Shown in pieces: positions 16,157-24,563 of a stretch of 32,013 nucleotides of DNA. The notes beneath the pieces are model-generated. The model saw only the letters and a program-made list of their open reading frames with translations, had not been told where the DNA came from and ran no database searches. This stretch comes from an uncultured Clostridia bacterium. GTDB taxonomy: Bacteria > Bacillota > Clostridia > Christensenellales > CAG-917. Position 1 is the first letter of the stretch, and the number at the start of each line of letters is the position of its first letter. The stretch covers positions 1 to 32,013 of the forward strand of contig CANQNQ010000015.1 of NCBI GenBank assembly GCA_947625225.1. Reading direction: 5' to 3'. A program made the translations under genes and the position numbers.

Positions 16157-18274
16157 ATGGAAAGACAAATTTTCAAGACAACTATCGGCGGCAGAGAGAT
16201 GACGGTGGAGACCGGCGCCTACTGCTCGCAGGCAAACGGTTCGTGCGTGGTGCGCTGCGGCGACACGGTGGTGATGGTAAACGCCACGATGAGCAAAGCC
16301 CCCCGCGACGGCATGGATTTCTTCCCCCTCAGCGTTGACTACGAGGAGAAGATGTACGCCATAGGCAAGATACCCGGCGGCTTCAAAAAGAGAGAGGGCA
16401 GAGCAAGCGACAAGGCCATCCTCACCTCCCGCCTTATCGACAGACCCATACGTCCCCTGTTCCCCAAGGGACTGTACAACGACGTCACCGTGATAGCCAC
16501 AGTGCTGTCCGTTGACACCAACATCCCGCCCGAAGTGTTCGGCATGATAGGCAGCTCCATCGCGCTGAGCATATCCGACATCCCGTGGGCAGGCCCCACA
16601 GGCTCGGTAGTGGTGGGCATGGTAGACGGCAAATACGTCATCAACCCCGACAGCGAGCAGCGCGCAAAGTCTCGTCTGACGCTCAACCTCAGCGGCACCA
16701 AGGACGCCATAATGATGGTCGAAGCGGGCGCGGAAGTCATCACCGAGCAGGAGATGCTGGGCGCTATAATGTTCGGGCATGAGGAGATAAAGAAGATAGT
16801 CGCCTTCATCGAGGATATACAGGCAAAGATAGGCAAGCCCAAGCAGGATATAGAGCTTGAGCATATCCCCGAGGATATAGACGCCGCCGTGCGCGCATAT
16901 GCGTCCGAAAAGATGGACTATGTGCTGGAGGCGTTTGAGCGCTACGAGCGCGAGGCAAGAGAGGACGCCCTCAACGAGGACGTGCTCGCTCACTTTGCGG
17001 ACGACTTCAACGACGAGCCCAAGAAGGTCAAATTTATCCTTGACAGCCTTTATTATCTCAAGAAAGAGAAGGTGCGCGCAAAGATACTCAACGACGGCGT
17101 GCGTCCCGACGGCAGAGCGCTCACCGAGATCCGCCCCATTTGGTGCGAGGTCGGTATGCTGCCAAGAGTGCACGGCAGCGCCATATTCACCAGAGGCCAG
17201 ACTCAGGCGATGACCACCTGCACGCTCGGCACCATTTCCGAGGCGCAGAGGCTGGAAGGTCTTGACGACGACTACTACAAGAGATATATGCACCAATACA
17301 ACATGCCCGGCTACTCCACAGGCGAAGCGAAGGCGCTCAAGAGCCCCGGCAGACGCGAGATAGGCCACGGAGCGCTTGCAGAACGCGCGCTTGAACCCGT
17401 GCTTCCCTCCGAGGAGGAATTCCCGTACGCCATCCGCACGGTGTCCGATATACTCAGCTCCAACGGCTCCACCTCTCAGGCGTCCGTATGCGGCAGCACA
17501 TTGGCGCTGATGGACGCGGGCGTGCCCATCAAGGCTCCCGTCGCAGGTATCGCAATGGGCCTCATCAAAAACGAGGAGCAGGGCAAGGTGGCTGTGCTTA
17601 CGGATATACAGGGTCTTGAGGACTTCCTGGGCGACATGGACTTCAAGGTGGCAGGCACCGCGGAAGGCATCACCGCAATACAGATGGATATCAAGATCAA
17701 GGGCATTGACGAGGCGATCCTCACCCGCGCGCTGGAGCAGGCAAGACAGGGCAGACTGTTCATCCTCGACAAGATGAAGGAAGTGCTCGCAGAGCCTCGT
17801 CCGGAGCTGAGCAAGTGGGCGCCCAAGATAGTGTCCTTCGACGTGGATCCCGACAAGATCGGCGACATCATCGGCAAGGGTGGCAAGACCATCAACAAGA
17901 TAGTGGATGACACCGGCGTCAAGATAGACATCAACGACGACGGTACCGTGTTTATCGCGTCCAACGACGACGCCGCCATCAAGAAGGCGCGCAGCATCAT
18001 CGAGTCCATCGTGCGCGACGTCGAGGTGGGCGACATCTACGAGGGCATCGTCACCAAGATCATGGAAAACGACAAGGGTCAGTTTGGCGCCAACGTCAAC
18101 TTTGCGCCCGGCAAGGACGGAATGATCCACATCTCCAAGCTGTCCAAAAACAGAGTGGACAAGGTGACCGACGTGGTCAACGTGGGCGACATAGTGCTGG
18201 TCAAGGTCATCAAGATCGACGAGAAGCACAGGGTGGATCTGCTGCTTAAGGAAGTCTTGCGCAAGAACGCCTGA
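16157..18274 (+). CDS. pnp: Polyribonucleotide nucleotidyltransferase (PNPase)
   Basis: PNPase degrades RNA 3' to 5' by phosphorolysis and can add 3' tails; it forms a cytoplasmic trimeric ring. The 705 residues hold two RNase PH domains separated by a helical domain (second core about residues 310-540, with TRGQTQAM and DILSSNGSTSQASVC), a KH domain (about 555-615, IGDIIGKGGKTINKI) and an S1 domain (about 622-695, GDIYEGIVTKI and KDGMIHISKL). ATG 16157 is chosen because UAGGAGA lies six bases upstream and the family starts with a similar MERQIFK segment; an in-frame ATG at 16124 has no ribosome binding site. With RNase Y, encoded near the right end, it forms the core of mRNA decay. Confidence 0.97.
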   Translation: MERQIFKTTIGGREMTVETGAYCSQANGSCVVRCGDTVVMVNATMSKAPRDGMDFFPLSVDYEEKMYAIGKIPGGFKKREGRASDKAILTSRLIDRPIRPLFPKGLYNDVTVIATVLSVDTNIPPEVFGMIGSSIALSISDIPWAGPTGSVVVGMVDGKYVINPDSEQRAKSRLTLNLSGTKDAIMMVEAGAEVITEQEMLGAIMFGHEEIKKIVAFIEDIQAKIGKPKQDIELEHIPEDIDAAVRAYASEKMDYVLEAFERYEREAREDALNEDVLAHFADDFNDEPKKVKFILDSLYYLKKEKVRAKILNDGVRPDGRALTEIRPIWCEVGMLPRVHGSAIFTRGQTQAMTTCTLGTISEAQRLEGLDDDYYKRYMHQYNMPGYSTGEAKALKSPGRREIGHGALAERALEPVLPSEEEFPYAIRTVSDILSSNGSTSQASVCGSTLALMDAGVPIKAPVAGIAMGLIKNEEQGKVAVLTDIQGLEDFLGDMDFKVAGTAEGITAIQMDIKIKGIDEAILTRALEQARQGRLFILDKMKEVLAEPRPELSKWAPKIVSFDVDPDKIGDIIGKGGKTINKIVDDTGVKIDINDDGTVFIASNDDAAIKKARSIIESIVRDVEVGDIYEGIVTKIMENDKGQFGANVNFAPGKDGMIHISKLSKNRVDKVTDVVNVGDIVLVKVIKIDEKHRVDLLLKEVLRKNA

Positions 18275-18292
18275 CAACAATAAACGCTTGCG

Positions 18293-18320
18293 GCGCGGCA
18301 GTTACTGCCGCGCTGTTTTT
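18293..18320 (+). terminator. Rho-independent terminator after pnp
   Basis: A perfect 9-bp GC-rich stem (18293-18301 with 18305-18313), TTA loop, then TGTTTTT. The next 156 bp to the end of the minus-strand gene are AT-rich and hold no gene that I can see. Confidence 0.9.
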
Positions 18321-18476
18321 ATATAAAAACGTCAAATCCGAGACAGAGTATTACAAAAAATTTTGTTTTTTAGAATGGTAGTGTTTGAAAATATTTTGAA
18401 AATTGCAATATAAGTGTTACAAATTACGCCGTATTTTGTAGGACATTTTGGTAAAATAAAGATAAACTGCGCATTA

Positions 18477-19202
18477 TCAATCGGCTAGGACGTCGGACAC
18501 GCTGGTGGCTACAAGCCCCTTTGCCTTGATGTGCGCAAGCACTTTGGGCAGCGCCTCCACGGTGCTGTCGGTGGGGTGCATAAGTATCAGATCCCCGCCT
18601 TTGACGTCCTTCACGGCGCGACTGAAAATAAGTTCGCTGTCGTGGTCGCGCCAATCGATCGTGTCGCGCGTCCACATTATCACACGGTAGCCCAACCTGT
18701 CGCACGCCTCGAACATTGCCGCGCCCAGACTGCCGCTTGGGGGCGCAAACAGCATACTGTCTTTATAGCCCGGAAGGTCGCCCAGCACCTCGGACAGCAG
18801 GCGGGCGGTGAGGGTGATCTCGTCCATGTTTTGCCGTACGGACAGTTTGGCGTGGTCGCGGTGGAGGTATCCGTGGTTGCCTATCTCGAAGTCCGCCGCC
18901 GCCAGTCGCAGCAACGTATTGGGATTTTTCGCCGCCCAGCTGCCGCCCACAAAGAATGTGGCGGACGCGTCGTAGCCGCTGAGGATATCCGCAATTTTGG
19001 ATGTGTTTTGGGCGTTTTCGTACACGTTGAACATCAGCGCCACCTTGTTGCTTTGGGTATTGCCGCCGTATATGGCGCCGCCCACCGCGCTCAGTTTGTC
19101 CTCGTCGGGCGTGACGGCAAGTACAGCCACCGCAAACACGGTGATAAGCACCGAGGCTATGACAAAATTTGCCCAAAATGTGCGAAATCGCCTTTCATTC
19201 AT
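18477..19202 (-). CDS. YlxY-like polysaccharide deacetylase-fold protein
   Basis: This 241-residue protein has an N-terminal membrane anchor or signal (about 9-31) and an extracytoplasmic NodB-like domain. It resembles Bacillus YlxY, whose gene also lies between pnp and the M16 peptidase gene: GNHGYLHRDH (108-117), FAPPSGSLG (152-160), IMWTRDTIDW (175-184) and LILMHPTDSTVEALP (205-219) all correspond. The first catalytic motif, normally TFDDGP, reads MFNVYEN (57-63), so the base/metal Asp pair is missing, as I also recall for YlxY; deacetylase activity is therefore doubtful. Here the gene is on the strand opposite to pnp and the peptidase. No clear ribosome binding site precedes its ATG. Confidence 0.82.
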   Translation of the reverse strand: MNERRFRTFWANFVIASVLITVFAVAVLAVTPDEDKLSAVGGAIYGGNTQSNKVALMFNVYENAQNTSKIADILSGYDASATFFVGGSWAAKNPNTLLRLAAADFEIGNHGYLHRDHAKLSVRQNMDEITLTARLLSEVLGDLPGYKDSMLFAPPSGSLGAAMFEACDRLGYRVIMWTRDTIDWRDHDSELIFSRAVKDVKGGDLILMHPTDSTVEALPKVLAHIKAKGLVATSVSDVLAD

Positions 19203-19216
19203 ATTACAAAATATGT

Positions 19217-19244
19217 TTGCTCATTTCAAACTATGTGCTATAAT
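19217..19244 (+). promoter_or_regulatory. Promoter placed to give a leaderless M16 peptidase mRNA
   Basis: TTGCTC (19217-19222) and a perfect TATAAT (19239-19244) are 16 bp apart. The expected start, about seven bases after the -10, falls on the ATG at 19251. There is no Shine-Dalgarno sequence in front of that ATG. Confidence 0.5.
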
Positions 19245-19250
19245 GTCCGT

Positions 19251-20516
19251 ATGCACAAACTTCACACTTTCAACAGCGGTCTTACGCTTGCATATGTATT
19301 CAATCCCGCCGTGCGCTCCGTAGCGATAGGCGTATTTGTGGGCGCGGGAGTAGTGCGCGAGGGCGCCGAAAACGCGGGCATATCCCACTTTATAGAGCAC
19401 ATGGTGTTCAAAGGCACTTCTACGCGCAGCAGCTTCGACATCGTCAACGAGATAGACAGCCTCGGCGCGCAGATAAACGCGTACACCGCAAAGAGCTACA
19501 CCTGTTTTCACACGGTCTCGCTGGACGTACACGCCGCCAAGTGCGCCGAAGTGCTAAGCGATCTGTACTTCGACCCCACCTTCGATCCCGAGGAACTCAA
19601 AAAGGAGAGGCAGGTGGTCATCGAGGAGATAAACGAGAGCGAGGACACCCCCGACGACCTCTGCATAGAGAGGTTGCTGTCCGCCTACTTCAAGGGACAT
19701 CCGCTTGAAAAGCCCATACTCGGCAGCAAAAAGACGCTTGGCGCGATGACAAGCGAGCAGTTGCACGCCTATCGCAGGCAGTTTTACACGCCCTCCAACA
19801 CGGTGGTAGCCATAGCGGGCAATCTGTCCGAGGCGGAAGCCGTCGCGCTGACTGAAACTTATTTCGAGAGCAAATTCGGCGGCGCGGACAATGTCGAACT
19901 TGCGCCCATACTTCCTGCTGCGGCAAACAGCCTGTCCGTCACCCAAAAGAAGGATATAGAGCAGACGCACCTGGCGTTTGCGTTTCCGTACTATCCATAC
20001 GACCATCCAATGACCGTCGCGGCGCAGCTGATGACGCTGATATTCGGCATGGGCATGTCCTCCCGCCTCTTCCAGAGCGTGCGCGAAAAGTTGGGGTTGT
20101 GCTACACGGTGGAGGGCTATCCTTCCGCATATGAGGGCAACGGCGCGTTTGTGATATACCTTGCCACCTCTCCCTCCAACGCGGTAAAGGCTGCACGGGC
20201 GGTGCGGCGCGAGATAGACCTGCTGCTTGAGACGGGCGTCACGGACGATGAGCTTGCCAAGGCAAAACAGCAGTTGAAGACTTCGCTTGTGCTCGGGCAG
20301 GAGAGCACCGCGTCAATGATGCGCACATTTGGCACCTACGCCATGATGACGGGCAAACTGTACGACCTGTCCGGGCGCATCGAGGAGATAGACGGCGCCG
20401 GCAGTGAGGAAGTGATGGCGGCGGCGCGCTACGTGTTTGATATGAGCAGGGTGTGCGCAAGCACGGTTTCGAGCGCTCCCGACTCAAAGATACTTGAAAT
20501 TTTCAAAGGCAGGTGA
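19251..20516 (+). CDS. M16 family zinc peptidase (MlpA-like)
   Basis: This 421-residue protein is a single-chain M16B peptidase related to mitochondrial processing peptidase and Bacillus MlpA (YmxG). The inverted zinc motif HFIEH (46-50) is intact and the downstream glutamate lies in VVIEEINESED (about 122-132). The C-terminal half has the conserved GMGMSSRLFQSVREKLGLCY, so both halves of the clamshell are present. It lies after pnp and ylxY as in Bacillus. An open frame continues 720 bp upstream, but that part is antisense to the deacetylase-like gene; homologues begin near MHKLHTFNSGLTL. A second ATG at 19233 is also possible. It is probably cytoplasmic: no signal peptide is seen. Confidence 0.92.
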   Translation: MHKLHTFNSGLTLAYVFNPAVRSVAIGVFVGAGVVREGAENAGISHFIEHMVFKGTSTRSSFDIVNEIDSLGAQINAYTAKSYTCFHTVSLDVHAAKCAEVLSDLYFDPTFDPEELKKERQVVIEEINESEDTPDDLCIERLLSAYFKGHPLEKPILGSKKTLGAMTSEQLHAYRRQFYTPSNTVVAIAGNLSEAEAVALTETYFESKFGGADNVELAPILPAAANSLSVTQKKDIEQTHLAFAFPYYPYDHPMTVAAQLMTLIFGMGMSSRLFQSVREKLGLCYTVEGYPSAYEGNGAFVIYLATSPSNAVKAARAVRREIDLLLETGVTDDELAKAKQQLKTSLVLGQESTASMMRTFGTYAMMTGKLYDLSGRIEEIDGAGSEEVMAAARYVFDMSRVCASTVSSAPDSKILEIFKGR

Positions 20517-20558
20517 GCAAAACGCCTTTTTGACGCCTGAAATATATGCGTAAAGTTG

Positions 20559-20581
20559 CGGCGCGCGGCGCCGTTTTCTTT
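20559..20581 (+). terminator. Rho-independent terminator after the M16 peptidase
   Basis: CGGCGC (20559-20564) pairs with GCGCCG (20568-20573) around GCG, followed by TTTTCTTTT. Confidence 0.75.
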
Positions 20582-20698
20582 TGCAAAATTTTGCAAAAAA
20601 TATGCGTGAGGCGGCGGCAAATGCGGGCGGGAGCGGCGCGCAGAATAAATATTTTGTAAGATGTAAAGCATATTTGTTGACATATCGCGCAAAAGCGC

Positions 20699-20727
20699 TT
20701 GTACTTTTTGTTTTTGCGTGATATAAT
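20699..20727 (+). promoter_or_regulatory. Promoter of ftsK
   Basis: TTGTAC (20699-20704) and a perfect TATAAT (20722-20727) are 17 bp apart. AAGGGGA at about 20746-20752 then serves the TTG start codon at 20764. Confidence 0.75.
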
Positions 20728-20763
20728 TATATACACTATTATTTTAAGGGGACGGTTAAAACT

Positions 20764-23700
20764 TTGGCTAACACAAGACAGGCAAGAGCCAACAGCGGCA
20801 ACAGAATTGCACTTGGCATTTTGATCATCATCGTGTCATTTTTCTGCTTTTTGTCGGATGTAGGCGCTCTTGGCGGCGTGGGCAGGATGGTTTACAGCTT
20901 TTTGGTGGGCTTTTTCGGGCTTGCCTCTTATGCGTATTCGATCATGGGTATCATATTGGGCATTGCCGTCACCTTCAACATCCGTCCAAAGGCCTCGTTT
21001 GCAAAAGCGCTCACATGGTTTGGGCTGCTGTTACTGGCAATTTTCGCATTGCATATCTATACGTCCAGCGCGCACATCATAGATTCGGGATACGGCGAGT
21101 ATCTTCTTGCGTGCTACGGCAACACAAACACGGCGGGCGGCATGCTGTTTGGCATTGCTGCGTATCCGCTGATGAAGTTGATCACCTCGGTGGGCGCGCT
21201 GGTTGTGGCGTGCGCGGCATTCTTTGTGCTGGGATTTTTTGCGCTTATACCCACGCTTCGCCGCAACGTGACCTACGCCGCGGCTTCGCCCGCACAGAGG
21301 GGCAGCGCAATAGCCGCAGCGCGTCCGGGCGGACGTTTCTTCGGCGGCAGGCGCAAGGGGGATACTTCGCAGGGCACAACTATAGACGCGCCCTCCGCAC
21401 CCGTCATCACCGACCTTTCCCGTCCCGCGACCAACGGGCTTTACGTCGTGGACGTGGACGGAACTTCGCGTAGGAGGAAGAACAGGCATTCCGCATACGG
21501 CGCGGACGGCTACAAGCCGCTTGAGCAATTCGACATGCTTTATCCCAACAAGAACGGCGCCTATGAGGACGAGCAGCTAAAGGCGGTGAACGCGGCGGCA
21601 AATTACGACTATCGTCCCAACACGGCGCTGCGCACTCAGAGCGAGCAGACCGACCTTGCAAGGCAGATACTTTTCGGCGCGAAGCCGGATAGCGAGGCGG
21701 TGGACAGGTTTGGCAGGATGAACAGCGGCAACACCATCGAGCCGCTCAACGTCCCGTTCAATTCCTACGCAAAGACGCAGATAGGCAACAAACTCGGTCT
21801 GTACGACGACGCGGGCAGACTGCAGCAGGAGTATATCAGCAAGTACAGGGCGACCTCCGACAACGGCACCGCGGGCGCCGCCATGAGGGCGGTGGAAGCG
21901 CAGCAGCCTTTTGATCCCGAAGCGTACAAACGACAGCAGGTGGACAGGCTCAGAGTCCTCAACGACCCCGAATTTTCGGCCACCGCATACGAAAAGCCCG
22001 TCGACCAAAAGCAGGTGGTGACTCCCGCAAGATCTGTTGCCAGACAGATCAATCCCACCGCGCAGCACGCGATAGACTCCGTAAATCAAGTCAACGTGGG
22101 CATGCTGGGCGCGGTAAACAGCGCGGGCAAGGAGCGCACCGCTCCGCCCAGACGGCCGCAGGAGATGACTTCCGTAGGTTACGAGGGGTACAAGCCCAAG
22201 CAGCCCATACACGATGCGGTGACTTATATGCCCGAGAAGGGCACACCTAAGATGCCCACGGCGTTTGCGGGCAATTCCGTCAACGGCGATCCGCAGGGCG
22301 GGCGTCGCACGGTCGCCCCTTCCACAAGACAGGGACAACCCATGCCGCCAAGACAGGGACAGGCTATGCCTCAAAACGGCAATATGCCGCAAAGACAAGG
22401 ACAACCTATGTCCCAAAACGGCAATATGCCTCCCAAAAATAATGCGCCTCAAAACGGCGCTCCCGCCGTTGCGCAGGGCGTGCAAAACGAGCGCGCGCAA
22501 CAGAAGCCCGAAAACGAAGTCAAGCGCAATGCAGTCAAACCTGTTTCAAACAATGTGAATGCTACGGTGCGTCCCGCGGATAGCGAGGTCAAGCGCAATG
22601 ACGTCAAATCCGCTGCAAACAATGCGACGGGCGGATACACTATGGCGCCCATGGTACATCCCGAGGCGACCGTGCGTCCCGCAAATGTGGACGGCAAGGA
22701 TATCGAGAGCAACATACCCACCCAGCCTCTTCCCGTGAAGAAGCCCGTGACGGGCGCGGATATGTCCAGGACCGCCTTGCAGGACGCGACGAATATTGCG
22801 GGCGTCTCCGCCAAGGACAAGGAAAATGAGGAGATCACTGCGCGCATAGAGGGGATCAAAAAGGATAAACAGACAACTCCCAAGGTGGCTCCCTTCGAGA
22901 GGGAATCCGCGCTGAGAGAGGCGAAGATGAAGGCGGCAAAGGACAAGGGCATTGCCGCGCCCAAGACCACCGAGCGCGTCGCGCAGGTAACCATAGATGA
23001 GGCGATACAACAGGCGGATCCCAAGCCCAAGAAGAAGCGTCCCTATGTCGCGCCTCCGGTCAGTCTGCTCGAGCCGCCCAGCCCGCAGGTGGACCAGCAC
23101 GAGGATTACGAGCTGAAGAAGGAAAAGATAATCTACACGCTGGGTCTGTTCAACATAACGGGTGAGGTGACAGAGGTCATAGAAGGCCCCACGTTCACGA
23201 TGTACAAACTTAAGGTGGAAATGCCGCGCGGCAGGACCATCAACTACATGAACAACATCGAGAGCGACATCGCCATGAAGATGGAGGTCAGCAGCGTGCG
23301 CATATTGGCGCCCATCCCCGGCGAGGACGCCGTTGGCATAGAGGTGCCCAACAAGGTGCGCCGCATCGTCAACATCAGCGAGATAATCAATTCGCAGAAC
23401 TTCAACACCGCCAAGGACGCTTCCACGTTCGCGCTGGGCACCAACCTCAAAGGTGAGCACAGGGTGGTGGAAGTGCGCAAGTTGCCGCACGTGCTCATCG
23501 CGGGCGCAACGGGCGCGGGCAAGAGCTGCTGCATCAACTCGCTTATCATCAGCATGCTGTATAAAGCGTCTCCCGACGACGTGCGCTTCATCCTGATCGA
23601 CCCCAAGCGCGTCGAGCTGTCCATTTACGCGGGCATACCTCATCTGCTTATGGACGAGATAATCTGCGACACGGACAAGGCTATCCGCGCGCTCAATTGG

Positions 23701-24537
23701 GCTGTGCAGGAGATGGACAGGCGCATGAAGTTCTTCGGCGACCACCACTACCGCGATATAGAGGACTACAACAACGACTGCGTCAACACGGGCCTGGAAA
23801 AGATGCCACGCATAATTGTTGTCGTGGACGAATTTGCGGACTTGATGTCCACGGGCAAGAAGGCGGTCGAGGACACCGTAAACCGTCTTGCGCGACTGGC
23901 GCGTGCGGCGGGCATACACCTTGTGCTTGCCACTCAGCGCCCCTCTGTGGACGTCATCAGCGGCACGATAAAGAACAACTTCCCCAGCCGTATCGCCTTC
24001 AAGGTCACGCAGAGCGCGGACAGCAAGACCGTGCTTGACACCGTCGGCGCCGAAAAGCTGCTTGGTTACGGCGACCTGTTTTTCATGACCCCCGGCTCCA
24101 CTATGGAGAGGATGCAGGGCGCGTTTATATCCAACAACGACGTGCGCAACGTCGTGGAATTTATAAAGCAGCACAACGACAGCTACTTTGACGAAGCCGT
24201 CAAGGACGCCATCTTCAAGGAGGAGGAACCCAAGACCGACGCTCCCAAGGAGAAGGGCAAGAACAAGTCCAACGAGATGATGCCCGAACTTATCGAGGCG
24301 CTCGAGCTTGGCATTAGGCTGAGGGAGGAGGATCCCGCCAATCCCTGCATAAGCACATCCAATTTGCAGCGCAAGCTGGGACTCGGCTTCCCCAAGGCGG
24401 CAAGGCTGAAGGACCTGATGGACAGCATGGGCTATCTGTCTCCCGACGAGAAAAACCCGCGCAACAAGTACGTCAACATCTCCCGCGAGGAGTTGGAGGA
24501 GCTGCGCAATTCGCAAAACGAGGACGGCGAGGAGTGA
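20764..24537 (+). CDS. ftsK: DNA translocase FtsK/SpoIIIE
   Basis: FtsK is a hexameric ATP-driven DNA pump anchored at the division site; it clears chromosomes from the septum. This 1257-residue version has a hydrophobic N-terminal domain (helices between about 15 and 162), a very long linker (about 165-755) and the motor. The motor shows Walker A GATGAGKS (914-921), Walker B with Asp1022-Glu1023 (VVVDEFADLM) and LATQRPSVDVI. The C-terminal 70 residues form the gamma winged helix that reads oriented DNA (ISTSNLQRKLGLGFPKAARL). Bacillus SpoIIIE has under 800 residues; the excess here is linker, rich in Pro, Gln and Asn and containing repeats. The start is TTG 20764, as no ATG lies between it and the ribosome binding site. 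It cannot be told from sequence whether it serves sporulation. Confidence 0.95.
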   Translation: MANTRQARANSGNRIALGILIIIVSFFCFLSDVGALGGVGRMVYSFLVGFFGLASYAYSIMGIILGIAVTFNIRPKASFAKALTWFGLLLLAIFALHIYTSSAHIIDSGYGEYLLACYGNTNTAGGMLFGIAAYPLMKLITSVGALVVACAAFFVLGFFALIPTLRRNVTYAAASPAQRGSAIAAARPGGRFFGGRRKGDTSQGTTIDAPSAPVITDLSRPATNGLYVVDVDGTSRRRKNRHSAYGADGYKPLEQFDMLYPNKNGAYEDEQLKAVNAAANYDYRPNTALRTQSEQTDLARQILFGAKPDSEAVDRFGRMNSGNTIEPLNVPFNSYAKTQIGNKLGLYDDAGRLQQEYISKYRATSDNGTAGAAMRAVEAQQPFDPEAYKRQQVDRLRVLNDPEFSATAYEKPVDQKQVVTPARSVARQINPTAQHAIDSVNQVNVGMLGAVNSAGKERTAPPRRPQEMTSVGYEGYKPKQPIHDAVTYMPEKGTPKMPTAFAGNSVNGDPQGGRRTVAPSTRQGQPMPPRQGQAMPQNGNMPQRQGQPMSQNGNMPPKNNAPQNGAPAVAQGVQNERAQQKPENEVKRNAVKPVSNNVNATVRPADSEVKRNDVKSAANNATGGYTMAPMVHPEATVRPANVDGKDIESNIPTQPLPVKKPVTGADMSRTALQDATNIAGVSAKDKENEEITARIEGIKKDKQTTPKVAPFERESALREAKMKAAKDKGIAAPKTTERVAQVTIDEAIQQADPKPKKKRPYVAPPVSLLEPPSPQVDQHEDYELKKEKIIYTLGLFNITGEVTEVIEGPTFTMYKLKVEMPRGRTINYMNNIESDIAMKMEVSSVRILAPIPGEDAVGIEVPNKVRRIVNISEIINSQNFNTAKDASTFALGTNLKGEHRVVEVRKLPHVLIAGATGAGKSCCINSLIISMLYKASPDDVRFILIDPKRVELSIYAGIPHLLMDEIICDTDKAIRALNWAVQEMDRRMKFFGDHHYRDIEDYNNDCVNTGLEKMPRIIVVVDEFADLMSTGKKAVEDTVNRLARLARAAGIHLVLATQRPSVDVISGTIKNNFPSRIAFKVTQSADSKTVLDTVGAEKLLGYGDLFFMTPGSTMERMQGAFISNNDVRNVVEFIKQHNDSYFDEAVKDAIFKEEEPKTDAPKEKGKNKSNEMMPELIEALELGIRLREEDPANPCISTSNLQRKLGLGFPKAARLKDLMDSMGYLSPDEKNPRNKYVNISREELEELRNSQNEDGEE
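22327..22434 (+). repeat. Coding minisatellite in the FtsK linker
   Basis: Codons 522-557 encode three imperfect units beginning RQGQ: RQGQPMPP, RQGQAMPQNGNMPQ and RQGQPMSQNGNMPP. The two complete units are 42 bp long. About 80 bp further on, a second pair begins at 22516 and 22585 (NEVKRNAVK and SEVKRNDVK, period 69 bp). Both lie in the disordered linker. Confidence 0.8.
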
Positions 24538-24563
24538 CGTCCTTTGCGGCTTGAAATACGGCA

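Noticed and set aside
16007..18280. A 757-codon open frame antisense to pnp, and similar long antisense frames opposite secD, recJ and ftsK
   Set aside because: They mirror the codon bias of well-recognised genes, have no ribosome binding sites, and give His/Val/Ala-rich low-complexity translations without motifs.
18531..19250. Upstream 240-codon extension of the M16 peptidase frame
   Set aside because: It runs antisense through the YlxY-like gene, which has clear family motifs, and M16 homologues start near residue 241 of that frame.
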